Counted from the first letter of the stretch, positions 1-8,885 are shown. The stretch: DNA of 61,444 nucleotides from CAZZNQ01 sp964655775 (GCA_964655775.1 CAZZNQ010000013.1:1-61444), one strand, 5' to 3'. The notes: generated from the letters alone by a model not told the origin. Translations and numbers: made by a program.

Positions 1-295
1 GCACTGCACGGCTCTATGCGCGCTCCTCAGCATACTCGTTATTCCGGAACGTGTGTCCGTTATGGGTGCCCGTGTCCGCTCGTGGGCCCTGGTGGGTGCT
101 CAGGTTCTTGCGCCCGCGACCGTGGAGTAGGCCCGGTCGTCTGGGACTACTCCCAAGCCCCGTCACGCGGGGCCGCGCTCGTGTCCGCCTGTGGGCGCCA
201 ATGGGCGGTCAGAAAACGGCGGCGGAACCGCAGATGAACGCCGATTAACGCAGATATGGACGACAACAACAACTGGAAGGCAACGGCGATCCGGA

Positions 296-410
296 GTCCG
301 CCAAAGGCGGACGATTCTGCACTCGCCGAGGGCGATGGGCTCTCGCCACAGGTCGAGAGGCCAAGCCCCGGGGAACAGGCACCACCAGACAACAGGAGCC
401 CCGGAGGGGC
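296..410. repeat. Cluster of three short palindromes with 3-nt loops
   Basis: Three perfect small hairpins follow one another in non-coding DNA: GTCCGCC/GGCGGAC with loop AAA (296-312), TCGCC/GGCGA with loop GAG (323-335), and GCCCC/GGGGC with loop GGA (398-410). Just before them, around 231-255, are two near-identical 9-mers, AACGCCGAT and AACGCAGAT. No gene can be supported anywhere in 1-1198. The cluster leads directly into the tandem array that starts at 442. The function is unknown; dispersed palindromic repeats or degenerate mobile DNA are possible. Confidence 0.5.
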
Positions 411-441
411 GAATCAGGCTTCCTGGAGCTCGGCTGAGAAC

Positions 442-797
442 ACGCCTGCAGAAGGCCCGCGTTCGGGCGTTCTGCCAAGCTGTCGCTGGCGCAGGTCGGA
501 GACGCCTGCAGAAGNNNNNNNNNNNNNNNNNNNNNNNNNNNNNNNNNNNNNNNNNNNNNNNNNNNNNNNNNNNNNNNNNNNNNNNNNNNNNNNNNNNNNN
601 NNNNNNNNNNNNNNGGGACGCCTGCAGAAGGTCCCCGTTCGGGCGTTCTGCCAAGCTGTCGCTGGCGCAGGTCGGAGACGCCTGCAGAAGGCCCCCGTCC
701 GGGCGTTCTGCCAAGCTGTCGCTGGCGCAGGTCGGGGACGCCTGCAGAAGGTCCCCGTTCGGGCGTTCTGCCAAGCTGTCGCTGGCGCATGCCGGCG
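442..797. repeat. 60-bp tandem hairpin array interrupted by an N gap
   Basis: A unit of exactly 60 bp repeats with starts at 442, 502, then (after the gap) 618, 678 and 738; the last copy decays after about 790. Each unit carries an outer pair CAGAA/TTCTG enclosing GCCCG/CGGGC with loop CGTT; in later copies the inner stem has a mismatch or wobble. CCTGC and GCAGG flank this hairpin at a larger scale. Because 60 is a multiple of three, several reading frames stay open, but none has a start signal or a believable protein. The true copy number is unknown because the array runs into the N run. Confidence 0.85.
515..614. other. Assembly gap (100 N)
   Basis: Exactly 100 unresolved bases sit inside the tandem array. 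A round length of 100 is the conventional placeholder for a gap of unknown size, so the distance between the flanks should not be trusted. Confidence 0.97.
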
Positions 798-1096
798 ACA
801 GCCGGGCATAATGGGGACAGCCGACGCCCAGGCGCCGGTCATGGCGCGGACGCCCGGTGGACGGCGCCGGACACGTCCCGGCCGGAAACTGCAGGAAACG
901 TGACCGCCACCGGACGCCCGTCGGACTCGGGAGTACGTCGGTGCGGCCACCGCCGGACCGTCGCGCGCGGATGGACCGCTTGCTCACACGGTCTTGCTCA
1001 GGGGTCAGACGATGGGGAATCGATGGTGAAAGACGCGGCCAGTGCCACCGGCGAGTGCTTCCGCCCCCTGTTGGAATGGATTTCCGGGTTTTTTCG

Positions 1097-1151
1097 CGAT
1101 TCTCGGCATTTTTCGGCCAAGAAACACGCCCGTTCTTACGTCTAATAGGGT
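1097..1151 (+). promoter_or_regulatory. 55-bp upstream element, copy 1 (possible ECF-sigma promoter)
   Basis: This segment is 55 bp long and matches 2699-2753 at about 46 of 55 positions. It ends in CGTCTAATAGGGT, with GAAAC about 14 bp upstream of GTCTAA. A GTCTAA -10 with an AAC-containing -35 is typical of ECF sigma factors. It lies 48 bp before the start codon at 1199. No sigma-70 promoter was found nearby. The promoter role is inferred from motif and position; the duplication is directly visible. Confidence 0.5.
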
Positions 1152-1198
1152 AGCGATGTGGGGGATCCTCCATTTCGTGAAGCAGCGAGGAAAAAGAC

Positions 1199-2590
1199 AT
1201 GACTCGTCTCAGGGAACATGGGACACTAAACGCGAGGACCCGAGGCTTTCCGGCATATCTACGCAGCATCGCGAGAAGACTGGCGGTCTGCATCGCCTTG
1301 CGATCTTGGTTCAAGCGACCGCGCACGGGTCTGCGATCAGACGGCCATGGAGCTGCGGCCCTCCGTGCCTTGCGGCTTTGCTCCGTCTGCCTGATGGCCT
1401 TGATGGGCTCTGTGTGTTGGGGCGAGGATGAAGCGGCGGCATCACAACTGCTCGGCAGCGTGACGCTGACGGGCGAGAGTTTGTCAGTCGACGAAGCGTC
1501 CAACTTGGAGTTGGGTCTGGCGGCTGCACGGGGACAAGATGGCACGGTGGTTGTTGCCCACCCAACGGACAGCGGTACGGAACTTTGTTTGGTCAAGGGC
1601 GATGAGACTCTCTGGACCTACTCGCTGGGGCGTCAGCACAACGACCTGTCCCTGTGCGTCGCGGGAAGCGAGGTCTTCGCGGCCGCCTCTTCGGAAGATC
1701 GCCGCGGAATCATCATCCTAAGGGGCAAGGGCACTTCATGGATGAGATCAGCCGAGTTCTGCCCTGTCAGTCGAGGCGAGGTCTACTGGCCGAGTCTTCG
1801 ACCTGTAGAGGACGGTCCGCCCCACATAGTCTGCTTCGTGAGGACTCCCGGTGGGCTAAATGATGACGCTGAATGCGGACTGTACGAAGTGGTACCCGAT
1901 AGCGCGACGGACCGGTGGAAGCTCATCGGCAAGGGCCTCCAGACATGGACGTCTGCACCGGTCGGTGCCCCAAGTCAGCGACTTGTCTACGTTCGGCCGA
2001 ATCCTGAAGGCGGCGGGCTTGGGTGGTGTGTAGCATGCGTGGATGGTTCAGAACGCAAAGAGCAGTACTGTCCGCCACAAACGGGGATGGTCTTGGACGC
2101 GGTTGTGGTTCCGGAGACGGGAGCATATGTTCTGTGGGAAAAGGTCTCCGGCGATCCGCCACGGGGCCTCATGCTATCGACGGTCCGCGATGGGGAGACT
2201 GAGACGACACACGTTCCGCTGAGCTACTCCGTCGCACGAATAGCGCCTCTTCCGGGTGGCGAGGCAAGCATCATAGGCCCGGACGGCTGGCTGGGGCTGG
2301 AGCGGACTCGTTCGGGATACGAGACTGCCACCAGACCCGGTGCGCCGTTGGTTAGCATTCGAGCTGACCTCAAGTCCGGAACGCTCCAGAAGATGCGACT
2401 ATGCACCATGACGGATCTTGCTCCGGATATGGACAGGGCGGTGGGAATGCCCGAGCTTCGGGGTGTTGTTGCCGACGACGGCGGACTTCATCTGGTGTAC
2501 GTGGTCGCCTATCCAGATCGAGTGGAAACGCGTCACCTGTTCCTGGCGGAAATGGATTCCGATCTTCAGAAAGCCGCTGAATCCCATTGA
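1199..2590 (+). CDS. Exported protein of unknown function, possibly a beta-propeller
   Basis: A 463-residue protein I do not recognise. The ATG at 1199 follows GAGG with 8 nt spacing. The first 55 residues are basic, then comes a hydrophobic stretch (about 57-73) and a plausible cleavage point before GEDEAAA, so it looks like an exported protein with an unusually long N-region. The rest is rich in Gly, Val and Trp with recurring short beta-strand patterns, which suggests a sialidase- or propeller-like all-beta fold, but no catalytic motif stands out. It is the first gene of a same-strand block of unknown genes and lies just downstream of a candidate ECF promoter (1097-1151). Confidence 0.75.
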   Translation: MTRLREHGTLNARTRGFPAYLRSIARRLAVCIALRSWFKRPRTGLRSDGHGAAALRALRLCSVCLMALMGSVCWGEDEAAASQLLGSVTLTGESLSVDEASNLELGLAAARGQDGTVVVAHPTDSGTELCLVKGDETLWTYSLGRQHNDLSLCVAGSEVFAAASSEDRRGIIILRGKGTSWMRSAEFCPVSRGEVYWPSLRPVEDGPPHIVCFVRTPGGLNDDAECGLYEVVPDSATDRWKLIGKGLQTWTSAPVGAPSQRLVYVRPNPEGGGLGWCVACVDGSERKEQYCPPQTGMVLDAVVVPETGAYVLWEKVSGDPPRGLMLSTVRDGETETTHVPLSYSVARIAPLPGGEASIIGPDGWLGLERTRSGYETATRPGAPLVSIRADLKSGTLQKMRLCTMTDLAPDMDRAVGMPELRGVVADDGGLHLVYVVAYPDRVETRHLFLAEMDSDLQKAAESH

Positions 2591-2698
2591 CTCGTGCTTG
2601 CGGCGTGCCGCGGTGGCCGGCATCGCTACTTACTGGCGCTCTTTGTATGTGTTGGCGTGCATTCCGCGTCTTCTTCTGGCAGAGGCCCCAATGTCTAT

Positions 2699-2753
2699 CG
2701 ATTCCCGACAGTTTTCCGCCAAGAAACCGGCCCGTTTTCGCGTCTAATAGGGT
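2699..2753 (+). promoter_or_regulatory. 55-bp upstream element, copy 2 (possible ECF-sigma promoter)
   Basis: Second copy of the element at 1097-1151, with the identical 3' end CGTCTAATAGGGT and the same spacing between GAAAC and GTCTAA. It lies about 130 bp upstream of the ankyrin gene. Two adjacent genes sharing it suggests co-regulation. The 290-bp stretch 2591-2884 holds this element and nothing else I can support. Confidence 0.5.
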
Positions 2754-2884
2754 GGCTCTGGGCAGCCCCCCCCAACTCGGCGGCAGGAGGCGTGAATGAT
2801 CGCAGGTACTCGCGAGGTGCATGATATCAGCGAGCGCGGCTGTACCGATAACGTGTACCGCCACGACGTCATGACGTGCCAAGT

Positions 2885-4198
2885 ATGAGGCCACGTGTCA
2901 TGATAAGGGATGGTAGTATTGCGCGCTGGACGCTACTGGCCATGATCGTCTGCTTGGTCGCCGTCTGCGGCACCTGGTATATGCTGGGGAGAGGAACCGT
3001 GCGGGTGACCGAGCTGCGGATTGATACGGGAGACTTGCGGCACATCCTGCGCGGCCTGCGCGTGGGGTGGCAAGGTCAGAGGACTCCGGAACCTTACCGT
3101 TCCGTCCTGCTATCACTCGCGGAGGTGGTTCCACCCGTACCACCATGCTGGGTGCCACTCCCAAGCACGACCTCAGACGTAGAGCGGGGCGGCATCGCCG
3201 ATCGGTGGAGATCCCGCTACCTCGGGGTAGCAGCGTGGGCTGACATTAGACCATCGATCGCGCGGGCGATACTTGAGGATATGCCCAAGGATGTCTATGG
3301 AGCGGGCTCGTCTCCCCTTTACCTTGAAATGGTAGAAGCGGTCTCCGTGAACGGCCCCTTGATGCCTGCCGACGGGGACGTCGAGCGCTACTTCGTGCGG
3401 CCCGTGTGGCGTCAGAGTCCAGGAGTTGCTGCATACCTTCAGACCAAGGGCGGAAGGTACCAGACCGTCAGACCTGCTCGCGACCCCGGACTCGAACCAG
3501 AAGCGCGCGACGGACTTGGCTGGACTGCGCTACACTATGCCGCGCTGGACGGCTCCCGGGAAGAGCTTGCCCTGCTCCTGAGTCAGGGCCTGAACGTGGA
3601 TGGCGCAAACTACGGGGGTTACACACCGCTGCATCTGGCCACGATAGGCGGCAAGCTCGCGGCCATGGAAGACCTGCTGGAAGCAGGCGCGGACGTGAAT
3701 GCCGAGGGCGGGAACGGATGGACGCCTCTGCACTGGGCCGCCGCCGGATCATCACCAGCCGCCGTAGAGACCCTCCTGGCTGGCGGAGCTCGAGCAAACA
3801 GCCTTGATGGGGAAGGTCTGTCGCCCTTGCACTTCGCAGCACTCGCGGCCTCTGCTGCATCAGCGGAGCTGCTTCTGGCCGCCGGGGCCGAGACAGACAT
3901 CGCCGGGACGGACGAGGTCCGGATGACTCCTCTGCATCTGGCGGCTCTGCGCGGCAGCCCGGAAGTCGCTGTAGCTCTGCTGGAAGCAGGGGCCTTTGCG
4001 GATAGCAGAGACGCGGAAGGACGTACGCCCCTGCACATTGCTGCGAGCTGGGGCCACGTCAGAACCTGTGAGGTACTCCTCGCCGCTGGCGCAGATCCTG
4101 GCCTCCGAGACGATTCGGGCCAAACGCCGCTGGATGTGGCGATTGAGGTGAAAGCAGATGAAATCGAGCGGATGCTTCGCAGCTATCTGGAGCGCTGA
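2885..4198 (+). CDS. Membrane-anchored ankyrin-repeat protein
   Basis: About 437 residues. A single hydrophobic segment (around residues 15-34) follows a basic N-terminus, giving a membrane anchor or uncleaved signal. Residues about 105-200 are a domain I do not recognise. From about 205 to the end run roughly seven ankyrin repeats with the classic TPLH/TALH cores (GWTALHYAA, GYTPLHLAT, GWTPLHWAA, LSPLHFAAL, MTPLHLAAL, RTPLHIAAS, QTPLDVAIE), each ending in an LLxAGA-type turn. Ankyrin arrays bind other proteins, so this is probably a scaffold on the outer face of the membrane. The start is uncertain: GTG 2876, ATG 2885 and ATG 2900 are all in frame, none with a strong ribosome site. A candidate ECF promoter lies upstream. 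Confidence 0.88.
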   Translation: MRPRVMIRDGSIARWTLLAMIVCLVAVCGTWYMLGRGTVRVTELRIDTGDLRHILRGLRVGWQGQRTPEPYRSVLLSLAEVVPPVPPCWVPLPSTTSDVERGGIADRWRSRYLGVAAWADIRPSIARAILEDMPKDVYGAGSSPLYLEMVEAVSVNGPLMPADGDVERYFVRPVWRQSPGVAAYLQTKGGRYQTVRPARDPGLEPEARDGLGWTALHYAALDGSREELALLLSQGLNVDGANYGGYTPLHLATIGGKLAAMEDLLEAGADVNAEGGNGWTPLHWAAAGSSPAAVETLLAGGARANSLDGEGLSPLHFAALAASAASAELLLAAGAETDIAGTDEVRMTPLHLAALRGSPEVAVALLEAGAFADSRDAEGRTPLHIAASWGHVRTCEVLLAAGADPGLRDDSGQTPLDVAIEVKADEIERMLRSYLER

Positions 4199-4261
4199 CC
4201 GGCATCCTGGCTCTTGCCGGCCGGGATGGACGGGTTCTTAACACCTGATCTGGAGCGCAAA

Positions 4262-4777
4262 ATGCCGGGGCACCGTCCCACATGCAGAGAGTTCATGCTC
4301 TGGCTGTGCATCTCTGCGCTTCTGGCTGCCGGCGTATTCCTGGGCATGCGCTGGCTTGCCGGCAGGCGCCGACCAACGGTGCCAACGGGGAATGGCCTAC
4401 GGCATTATGCTATGAAAAGCATGTTCGATTGGGACGTATGGATTGCGCTCTACAAGAGAGAGTACTCCGGCCTCCCTCTCGCGAGCAGGACAGAAAAGCA
4501 GGACTTGGAGGCCGTGCGGATGTCGGTGGGGCGCCCACAGCACCTTGACCTTGAGGATCCTTGGGGTAACCCGTTCAATCTGTACCTGGACGCCGACGGG
4601 GACGGCTTCATCGCAATTGGCGACAGGCTGTACGAGACGGATATCTACATGTATTCCAGCGGCCGGAACGAAGTCGACGAGTTGGGCCAAGGCGACGACA
4701 TCGTGCTGCCTTTCCGGTTCTATAACAAGACGCATTGGGCTGACCGGGCGACCAGCCAGAAGGAGCGACAGAGGTAG
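4262..4777 (+). CDS. Single-TM protein with a GspG-like (pseudopilin) C-terminal domain
   Basis: A 171-residue protein. ATG 4262 is chosen because GGAG lies 6 nt upstream; TTG 4214 and ATG 4226 are in-frame alternatives. One hydrophobic helix (about residues 12-29) is followed by a domain containing DPWGNPFNLYLDADGDG and later DIYMYSSGRNEVDELGQGDD. This matches the layout of the type II secretion major pseudopilin GspG C-terminal domain (DPWGNPY followed by an acidic, Gly-rich, calcium-binding loop). The N-terminus lacks the normal prepilin cleavage site and the Glu at position 5 of the mature helix, so it may be an anchored relative rather than an assembled pilin. No other secretion genes are adjacent. 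Confidence 0.75.
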   Translation: MPGHRPTCREFMLWLCISALLAAGVFLGMRWLAGRRRPTVPTGNGLRHYAMKSMFDWDVWIALYKREYSGLPLASRTEKQDLEAVRMSVGRPQHLDLEDPWGNPFNLYLDADGDGFIAIGDRLYETDIYMYSSGRNEVDELGQGDDIVLPFRFYNKTHWADRATSQKERQR

Positions 4778-4829
4778 TTTGGGCGTCCGGGCCGCGAGGG
4801 CGGCGTGACATTGGAGCAAGGTGAATCTG

Positions 4830-5462
4830 ATGGCAAAGTCTCGGGGGAATAGAGTGCGCTTGGTACTGTGGCTCATAGCAGGCACCGTCGTGCTGCTGGG
4901 GTTCCTGTCGGTCTATAAATGGGAGTACTGCTACGTCTGTGGCAAGAAGCGAGGGGCCGTATACTTCGTGGGTTTCGACAGCCCCTTGCACAGTGAGACG
5001 CAGGACACCCCCCTCAGCAGAGCCGTGGAGCCCGTAGTTCATCGGCAGGGACGTGCGCACGAATGGGCGGTCGAGTCTCAACTGGTTTTCTGGGCCGCGT
5101 TGATACAGACTGGCGGCGGAGCGCCCACGCTGCAAGAGAGGGTGGTTTACATGGACGACGACCTGTTTGCCTGGCTCGTGAAGCAGGACGAAGTGCTGGC
5201 GACAACGGCCCTGGAGGCCATCCTGAAGCCGCGCGGCGACCACGGCCAAAGGTGGGAGCTTTGGAGGGCCCTTCACAGCACATTGTACGACTGGACGACG
5301 TGGGACAATGGGATCCCATTCCAGGACCCCGACCGCCAGCAGTTCTACCGTGAGCTTCTGCGTCTCAGACTGAATGCCGCCCGGGATCTTTTCGAGTTGC
5401 CCCCGCGCCCCGAGGTGCCTTCGGAAGATACTGCCGAGCCGGCATCGGCATCCGCAGAGTAG
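4830..5462 (+). CDS. Single-TM protein with CxxC motif, unknown function
   Basis: About 210 residues, not recognised. ATG 4830 follows AGGTG at 6 nt; GTG 4821 is an alternative. A basic start and a hydrophobic helix (about residues 10-27) are followed directly by WEYCYVCGKKRG, whose CYVC could be a redox or metal site facing the periplasm. The rest is mostly helical and ends in a low-complexity Pro/Ala/Glu tail. It has the same strand and topology as the preceding gene, with a gap of about 50 bp, so cotranscription is likely. No family assignment is offered. Confidence 0.7.
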   Translation: MAKSRGNRVRLVLWLIAGTVVLLGFLSVYKWEYCYVCGKKRGAVYFVGFDSPLHSETQDTPLSRAVEPVVHRQGRAHEWAVESQLVFWAALIQTGGGAPTLQERVVYMDDDLFAWLVKQDEVLATTALEAILKPRGDHGQRWELWRALHSTLYDWTTWDNGIPFQDPDRQQFYRELLRLRLNAARDLFELPPRPEVPSEDTAEPASASAE

Positions 5463-5542
5463 CGGTTGCTGCCTCATTTATGCCGGCCGCAGATGGAGAA
5501 ACCGGCTGAGTTGTTCGGACTACCAAAGAGAAGAGGTGCGGT

Positions 5543-6985
5543 ATGATGCTCATGAAGAGAAATCGCTGGTTGGGTCTACTCCTCGTCGTGGTGCTGATCG
5601 GCTGGGGCGTGGTCTCTGCGCAGGAGGCGCTCCGTCATTGCCGGGAGACGGAGCCATGGGCATGGAGTCGACCTGTTGACTTCCCTCTTGAGTGCCCCCC
5701 GGGCGTGCAGCCCGAGGATGTGCAGCTATGTATGATCCTGGTTCTCAGGACTTATATGAAGACGCCATGGAAGAGAGACTGGCCCTTCATCGGGGTGAAG
5801 TATGACCAGAAAGCCGGCGTCCACCGCGCATATCTCTGCCCCGGAGTCTACCACTTCGAGGATTGCGTGGCCGCCCCCACGGGGAAGACCGATCCGAGCA
5901 CGTACGAGCACCTGTGGCACGTCTCCTCTCTCGTCGACGGTTCAGGGCCTTGGATCATCCCTATGGACGTGGACCATGTTCCGGCTGACCCGTTCGTTGC
6001 TCCCGTAATCAGGCTGAGCCCGGCTCTCAGCCTGCAGACAGACGCGTACAGGGACTGGATCGATCTTCGCGTGGACCCCTGCGAGGGAGCTTCGCGCTAC
6101 CGCTACGAGTTCTATTCCTCGGTCGGGCCGGAAGGCCGGCTCGATTGGGCAGGGCTCAAGATGCCGGACCCGGGTCGCCTCTTCTGCACGCTGGATACCG
6201 ACGACATAGAGGCACGCGTGAACTGGAGAAGCTTCGATATGTTGCTGGTTGACGGCCTCTACTCGGGCCTCCATAAAGCTGCGAACGACTTGGTGAGGAT
6301 GATGGTGCCAGACGGACTCGACCTCGGCGTGTCGTGCAGGGCTGTCGCCTACGACCCGGACGGCAACGTCCTGAACGAGTCCGGGGCAGTGGTTCTGGGA
6401 CAGCGCCACACCGACCTTGTCCCCAGTTCCACCACCACTGAGTTGCGCCCCTGGCATGACGGCGAGCCCGTGGATAGCGGCGTGCAGCTGGAGGTAGGCG
6501 GGACGGTTACAAAGAATGGTATTGTCCTGAGAACGGACAAGACCGATAAGGCCGAGACGTATGTGTTCCGGCTGTTCCTGTGGCCTTCTGGGGACGGAGA
6601 AGCCGGTTGGCCACCTGATGAGCGATGGGATATACACTTCCAGATCTATGGATCCAACCTTGTGCTGGTGCATCCTTCGAGCGACCACGAGATACAGCTT
6701 CGGCCGGAGGACCTGCGTCCGGGGCTCGCAATCTATGTGGCTGACGAGGGGTGGCAGGTCGTTCGACCGGGATGGGACGCCTCGGACATTCCCACCGAAG
6801 GTGATGAACCGGTCCGTACCGTCACAGGGGTGGAGGGGGGCAAGCGTTGGATGCTCTTCGCGAGCGTCAACGCCTGGGACGCGAACGTGAACCGTATCGG
6901 TTCCTCTCCGCCCACCTACATCGGTGACATGCCGGAGGACTACTTCGTGGGTGTCCGCTACCGCAGGCTGCCGGACTGGCAGTAG
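5543..6985 (+). CDS. Secreted protein of unknown function
   Basis: A 480-residue protein starting at ATG 5543 behind an AGAGGTG ribosome site. MKRN, a strongly hydrophobic helix, then VVSAQEA is a textbook signal peptide with cleavage near residue 26. The mature part is rich in Trp, Asp and Pro, with stretches that look like immunoglobulin-like beta sandwiches, and contains several Cys (such as CPPG and DPCEGAS). I see no catalytic signature. It belongs to the block of exported unknowns and may act at the cell surface together with its neighbours. Confidence 0.75.
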   Translation: MMLMKRNRWLGLLLVVVLIGWGVVSAQEALRHCRETEPWAWSRPVDFPLECPPGVQPEDVQLCMILVLRTYMKTPWKRDWPFIGVKYDQKAGVHRAYLCPGVYHFEDCVAAPTGKTDPSTYEHLWHVSSLVDGSGPWIIPMDVDHVPADPFVAPVIRLSPALSLQTDAYRDWIDLRVDPCEGASRYRYEFYSSVGPEGRLDWAGLKMPDPGRLFCTLDTDDIEARVNWRSFDMLLVDGLYSGLHKAANDLVRMMVPDGLDLGVSCRAVAYDPDGNVLNESGAVVLGQRHTDLVPSSTTTELRPWHDGEPVDSGVQLEVGGTVTKNGIVLRTDKTDKAETYVFRLFLWPSGDGEAGWPPDERWDIHFQIYGSNLVLVHPSSDHEIQLRPEDLRPGLAIYVADEGWQVVRPGWDASDIPTEGDEPVRTVTGVEGGKRWMLFASVNAWDANVNRIGSSPPTYIGDMPEDYFVGVRYRRLPDWQ

Positions 6986-7115
6986 GTGGCATCGGTCCGC
7001 AGTGACCTGATGCGAGGAGAGCGAGTCGGCTACACGTGGCGGCAGACATTCGGCTAGGAGGCAACCCGGTAAGGGACCTTGCTCGTGGCGTTCCTCCAGT
7101 TCAGGAGGCCCAGCT

Positions 7116-7628
7116 TTGCGCCGGCTCAATCCCATGTGGCACCGACTGCTGACGGCCGGGTGGCAGGTGGCCGCGATCTCGCTGATTGCGGCGTGGATGA
7201 GCCTGGAACCGTCTCGCGCTCGGGCGTGGCCGTCGGCGGGAATCGTGGTCCTCCTTGCCGGCTTGTGCCTTTGTGGATTGGCGCTCGCCCTGGTGAGAAG
7301 AGTTCGGGCCGGCCTGGTAGGTGGATTGGTATACGCGTGGGCTCTGGGCGTCTTCGGGGTATCCGCGGCTGGCGCCGGCATCGCGCTCGTGCAGGGCGCT
7401 CACATGGCCGCGCTGGTAAGGGTCTTGCTCGGAGCGACAGCTCTCTTGGTGGCGACGCGGCTTTCGCCGGTAGTCCGGCGGGGCTGGGATGTGACCGAGG
7501 CGGATGCGCGAGAGGATCGACGCAGGCTGTTCGGGAGACGGGACTGGCGCGATGTGCTTTTCTTCGGCATCTTCGGCATTCTGATTCTGGTGGTCGTGCT
7601 GTCCTATGCATTGGGCGCCTTCGGCTGA
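7116..7628 (+). CDS. Four-helix integral membrane protein, unknown function
   Basis: A 170-residue hydrophobic protein. The TTG at 7116 is preferred over ATG 7134 because a perfect AGGAGG lies exactly 7 nt upstream. About four or five membrane helices can be seen (near residues 14-28, 38-60, 65-85, 92-112 and 147-167), with a charged cytoplasmic stretch (REDRRRLFGRRDWRD) before the last one. No motif identifies a family. It sits between a secreted protein and a membrane-anchored one in the same orientation. Confidence 0.7.
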   Translation: MRRLNPMWHRLLTAGWQVAAISLIAAWMSLEPSRARAWPSAGIVVLLAGLCLCGLALALVRRVRAGLVGGLVYAWALGVFGVSAAGAGIALVQGAHMAALVRVLLGATALLVATRLSPVVRRGWDVTEADAREDRRRLFGRRDWRDVLFFGIFGILILVVVLSYALGAFG

Positions 7629-7665
7629 CGGCGCCTCCACGTTACAGCCAACGGCCAGGGTACCC

Positions 7666-7671
7666 TATACT
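7666..7671 (+). promoter_or_regulatory. Possible -10 box (TATACT) upstream of the 7704 gene
   Basis: TATACT lies 32 bp upstream of the GTG start at 7704, a good position for a -10 box. The upstream -35 is poor: the best partner, GTTACA, needs a 19-bp spacer. Weak evidence on its own. Confidence 0.35.
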
Positions 7672-7703
7672 GGCGGTATGACGAAGCGGGGAGGGACTCG
7701 AGC

Positions 7704-8714
7704 GTGTTACGTTCCCAACGTATCGCTCTTTATGTCGGCCTGGGAATCTTGATGACCCTATGGGCCGCCAATCTGGCTCGCCTCGACGGACTGGCCGAAC
7801 GACACCAATCTGCGGCCGACCATCCGGTGCAGGTCGGCGTGCCGGAGGTCTGGTTCACCTACTGCGAGGCCGTCACGGCCGAACCAGGGACCCGGGGCCT
7901 CCTCCCCTCGTCGCCCGAGTCGCGGTTTCTCGCCACATTGCCCGAAACTATGGGCCTGGAGACTGTGCCCGCACTTATCGAGTGTGGCCTGGAAGACCAG
8001 CCTGCTCCAACCGACTGGCCGCCGCAGCGCGGGGACGTCCCCAGACGCATTCCGTGGTCGGTGGTGCTTGCGGCCGTCGGTCGGATCGACCCAATGAACC
8101 GGACGGACTGCTGGGCGGAGTTCCTGGTGCGCGTTGGATGCCGATCGGACGTCCCGGAGGAGTACCTGGAAGAGGCATGGGCATGGGCGGCGCCGAGGGC
8201 GGTACCAATAGTGCCGGCATTGGCGCGCGTCAGTGCCGATGAGGCACGCTCCGAGCAGGAAAGGCACCAAGCGCTGGTTGCGGCCGAGGTGGTTGTGCGA
8301 CGACTGGAGAGTGGCAGCCAGAAGCTGCAAAGAGCCGCTTACTTCCTTGCGCAATCGGCGGAATGCAGCGGAAGTGAGACTACACCACTACCAGAGGATC
8401 TGCTCGCCCTCCTGCCGGACGACTCCACTCCCCCCGAGTTCGTAACTGTTCTCGAGGCGGTTCAGGTGGCGTTGGTAACTGCGCTCTGGGATCTTGCAGT
8501 GGGCTCCTCCGCCCCGCTTGTTTTCAGCGATAAGGAGGCGGACGCCGCTGCCGGTCTGCTTGAGGCGCTGCTCCTGCGGGTGATGGAGAATCCCATAACG
8601 ACAGCGGAGCATCGGGAGTGGACGGCAGACTGGCTCGCGAAATTAAGGGACCTTGAGCCCGGGGTGCAAGAAGCCAGCAAGGACGCCCCGCGAGAAGACG
8701 GTCAGGCCGTATGA
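7704..8714 (+). CDS. Membrane-anchored helical protein, unknown function
   Basis: A 336-residue protein. The GTG start at 7704 is supported by GGGAGGG 8 nt upstream. One N-terminal hydrophobic helix (about residues 8-24) looks like a signal anchor. The remainder is mostly alpha-helical, Glu- and Leu-rich, with regular EEAWAWAAPRA- and EQERHQAL-type segments that could be a TPR- or HEAT-like solenoid, though no consensus repeat can be confirmed by eye. It is followed by a 171-bp non-coding stretch before the HNH gene. Confidence 0.7.
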   Translation: MLRSQRIALYVGLGILMTLWAANLARLDGLAERHQSAADHPVQVGVPEVWFTYCEAVTAEPGTRGLLPSSPESRFLATLPETMGLETVPALIECGLEDQPAPTDWPPQRGDVPRRIPWSVVLAAVGRIDPMNRTDCWAEFLVRVGCRSDVPEEYLEEAWAWAAPRAVPIVPALARVSADEARSEQERHQALVAAEVVVRRLESGSQKLQRAAYFLAQSAECSGSETTPLPEDLLALLPDDSTPPEFVTVLEAVQVALVTALWDLAVGSSAPLVFSDKEADAAAGLLEALLLRVMENPITTAEHREWTADWLAKLRDLEPGVQEASKDAPREDGQAV

Positions 8715-8885
8715 TGGGAGTTGAGCCGCAATCTGCACCAAACGGGGAATCCACGGGCGACAGCACACCAGACGGCCGAGTCGACTACCGGGGCGGACCG
8801 TGGCCCTGGCTGGCCGGAGTGGTCGCCGCGTGTCACGGACTACCACCAATCTGTCATTCTAGGGCCCCAACCTGAGAGGAAGAAA

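Noticed and set aside
442..797. CRISPR array
   Set aside because: Units are contiguous and nearly identical over the full 60 bp, with no variable spacers and no cas genes.
163..1596. Long open frames on both strands across the tandem array and N run
   Set aside because: They arise because the 60-bp unit is a multiple of three and stop-poor. Translations are repetitive and cross unresolved bases, and no ribosome site supports them.
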